DNA from: NCEH01 sp002257205
GTDB taxonomy: Bacteria; Pseudomonadota; Alphaproteobacteria; Rhizobiales; Xanthobacteraceae
DNA: 64,000 nt
Direction: 5' to 3' (one strand)
NCBI RefSeq assembly: GCF_043195105.1
Contig: NZ_JBAFWO010000003.1
Positions 63,634 to 64,000 of the stretch are shown here, piece after piece. The position numbers and the translations under genes were made by a program. The notes below the pieces were generated by a model. The model searched no databases and was not told the DNA's origin. It was given only the letters and a program-made list of their open reading frames with translations. Numbering within the stretch: the first letter of the stretch is position 1; each line of letters starts with the position of its first letter.

Positions 63634-64000
63634 ATGCGCGTAGACGCCTTTGATTTCGAACTGCCGCCCGAGTTGATCGCGCTCCGCCCCGCCGAGCCGC
63701 GCGCCGCCGCACGCCTGCTGGTGGTGCGGCCGGGCGATGCGCCCGAGCTGGAAGACGCTCATATCGCCGACCTGCCGCGCTTCCTGCGACCGGGCGATGC
63801 GCTGGTGATCAATGACACCAAGGTCATCCCCGCCCGGCTCGACGGCACCCGCGCCCGCGCCGGCGGCTCCATTGTGCCCATAGAGGCGACCTTGGTGAAG
63901 CGGCTTTCGCCCGAAAGCTGGCGCGCCTTCGTGCGTCCCGCCAAGCGCCTCGCGCCCGGCGACCGGGTGCGCTTCGGCGGCTCGGGCGAGACCTGCGCCC
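63634..64000 (+). CDS. queA: S-adenosylmethionine:tRNA ribosyltransferase-isomerase, N-terminal part
   Basis: The first 122 codons of QueA, running off the window. MRVDAFDFELPPELIALRPAEPRAAARLLVV, DLPRFLRPGDALVINDTKVIPARLDGTR and EATLVKRLSPESWRAFVRPAKRLAPGDRVRF match the family start. QueA adds the cyclopentene-diol precursor during queuosine synthesis in tRNA. ATG 63634 is the only sensible start. The 83-bp gap from exoD holds no other gene. Confidence 0.93.
   Translation, partial: MRVDAFDFELPPELIALRPAEPRAAARLLVVRPGDAPELEDAHIADLPRFLRPGDALVINDTKVIPARLDGTRARAGGSIVPIEATLVKRLSPESWRAFVRPAKRLAPGDRVRFGGSGETCA

Overview
The window is a high-GC chromosomal segment of a Hyphomicrobiales (alphaproteobacterial) organism. 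The gene content points to the Xanthobacteraceae (Xanthobacter, Starkeya, Ancylobacter or Azorhizobium type): PopZ, ExoR, DivK and Usg-family proteins, the alphaproteobacterial VMAGLVPAIHA palindromic repeat, and a thiosulfate-oxidation cluster in the F-D-C-B-Z-Y / A-X / W-V order I associate with Starkeya novella. The genus assignment is inference from content, not a search result.

Layout. 1-11.4 kb is housekeeping and envelope: a glutaminase C-terminus, tRNA-Asn, an ABC exporter, tRNA-Cys, a secreted two-repeat protein, a PCMT-like methyltransferase, TolC, PopZ, ValS and ExoR. 11.4-17.5 kb holds xthA and a polysaccharide O-acetylation module: an AlgI-type MBOAT, two paralogous AlgJ/AlgX-like SGNH proteins and an acyltransferase-3. 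17.5-26.5 kb holds erpA, dgt, argS, a SPOR-domain protein, a DUF815 ATPase, a secreted unknown, a TauE exporter and dusA.

26.5-52 kb is a sulfur region. It starts at the 5' end of dusA with broken integrase and DUF932 fragments, as expected for an old dusA-targeted island. Next come an ArsR repressor with the SqrR/BigR cysteine pair, a sulfide:quinone oxidoreductase, a DUF2892 protein and a two-gene RND exporter. Then comes the sox cluster: on the minus strand soxY, Z, B, C, D, soxE/fccA, an exported DsrE-family protein, soxF/fccB and a cytochrome c; soxA-X on plus; soxW-V on minus; soxS, soxR and soxT on plus. It ends with pmpA-pmpB, an SQR-like flavoprotein and a SulP transporter. The model is that sulfide and thiosulfate are oxidised in the periplasm, electrons pass to c-type cytochromes and quinone, thioredoxin-like SoxV/W/S maintain the system, and two persulfide-sensing repressors control it through AT-rich operators. 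A perfect ATTC-N8-GAAT site lies at the start of the first repressor gene and another in the soxB-soxC gap.

52-64 kb returns to core genes: divK, a DUF3572 protein, dinB, ruvX, a UPF0173 hydrolase, recQ, groES-groEL behind a CIRCE element, a substrate-binding-domain/GGDEF fusion, usg, exoD and the start of queA. No CRISPR array, rRNA or intact transposon was seen.
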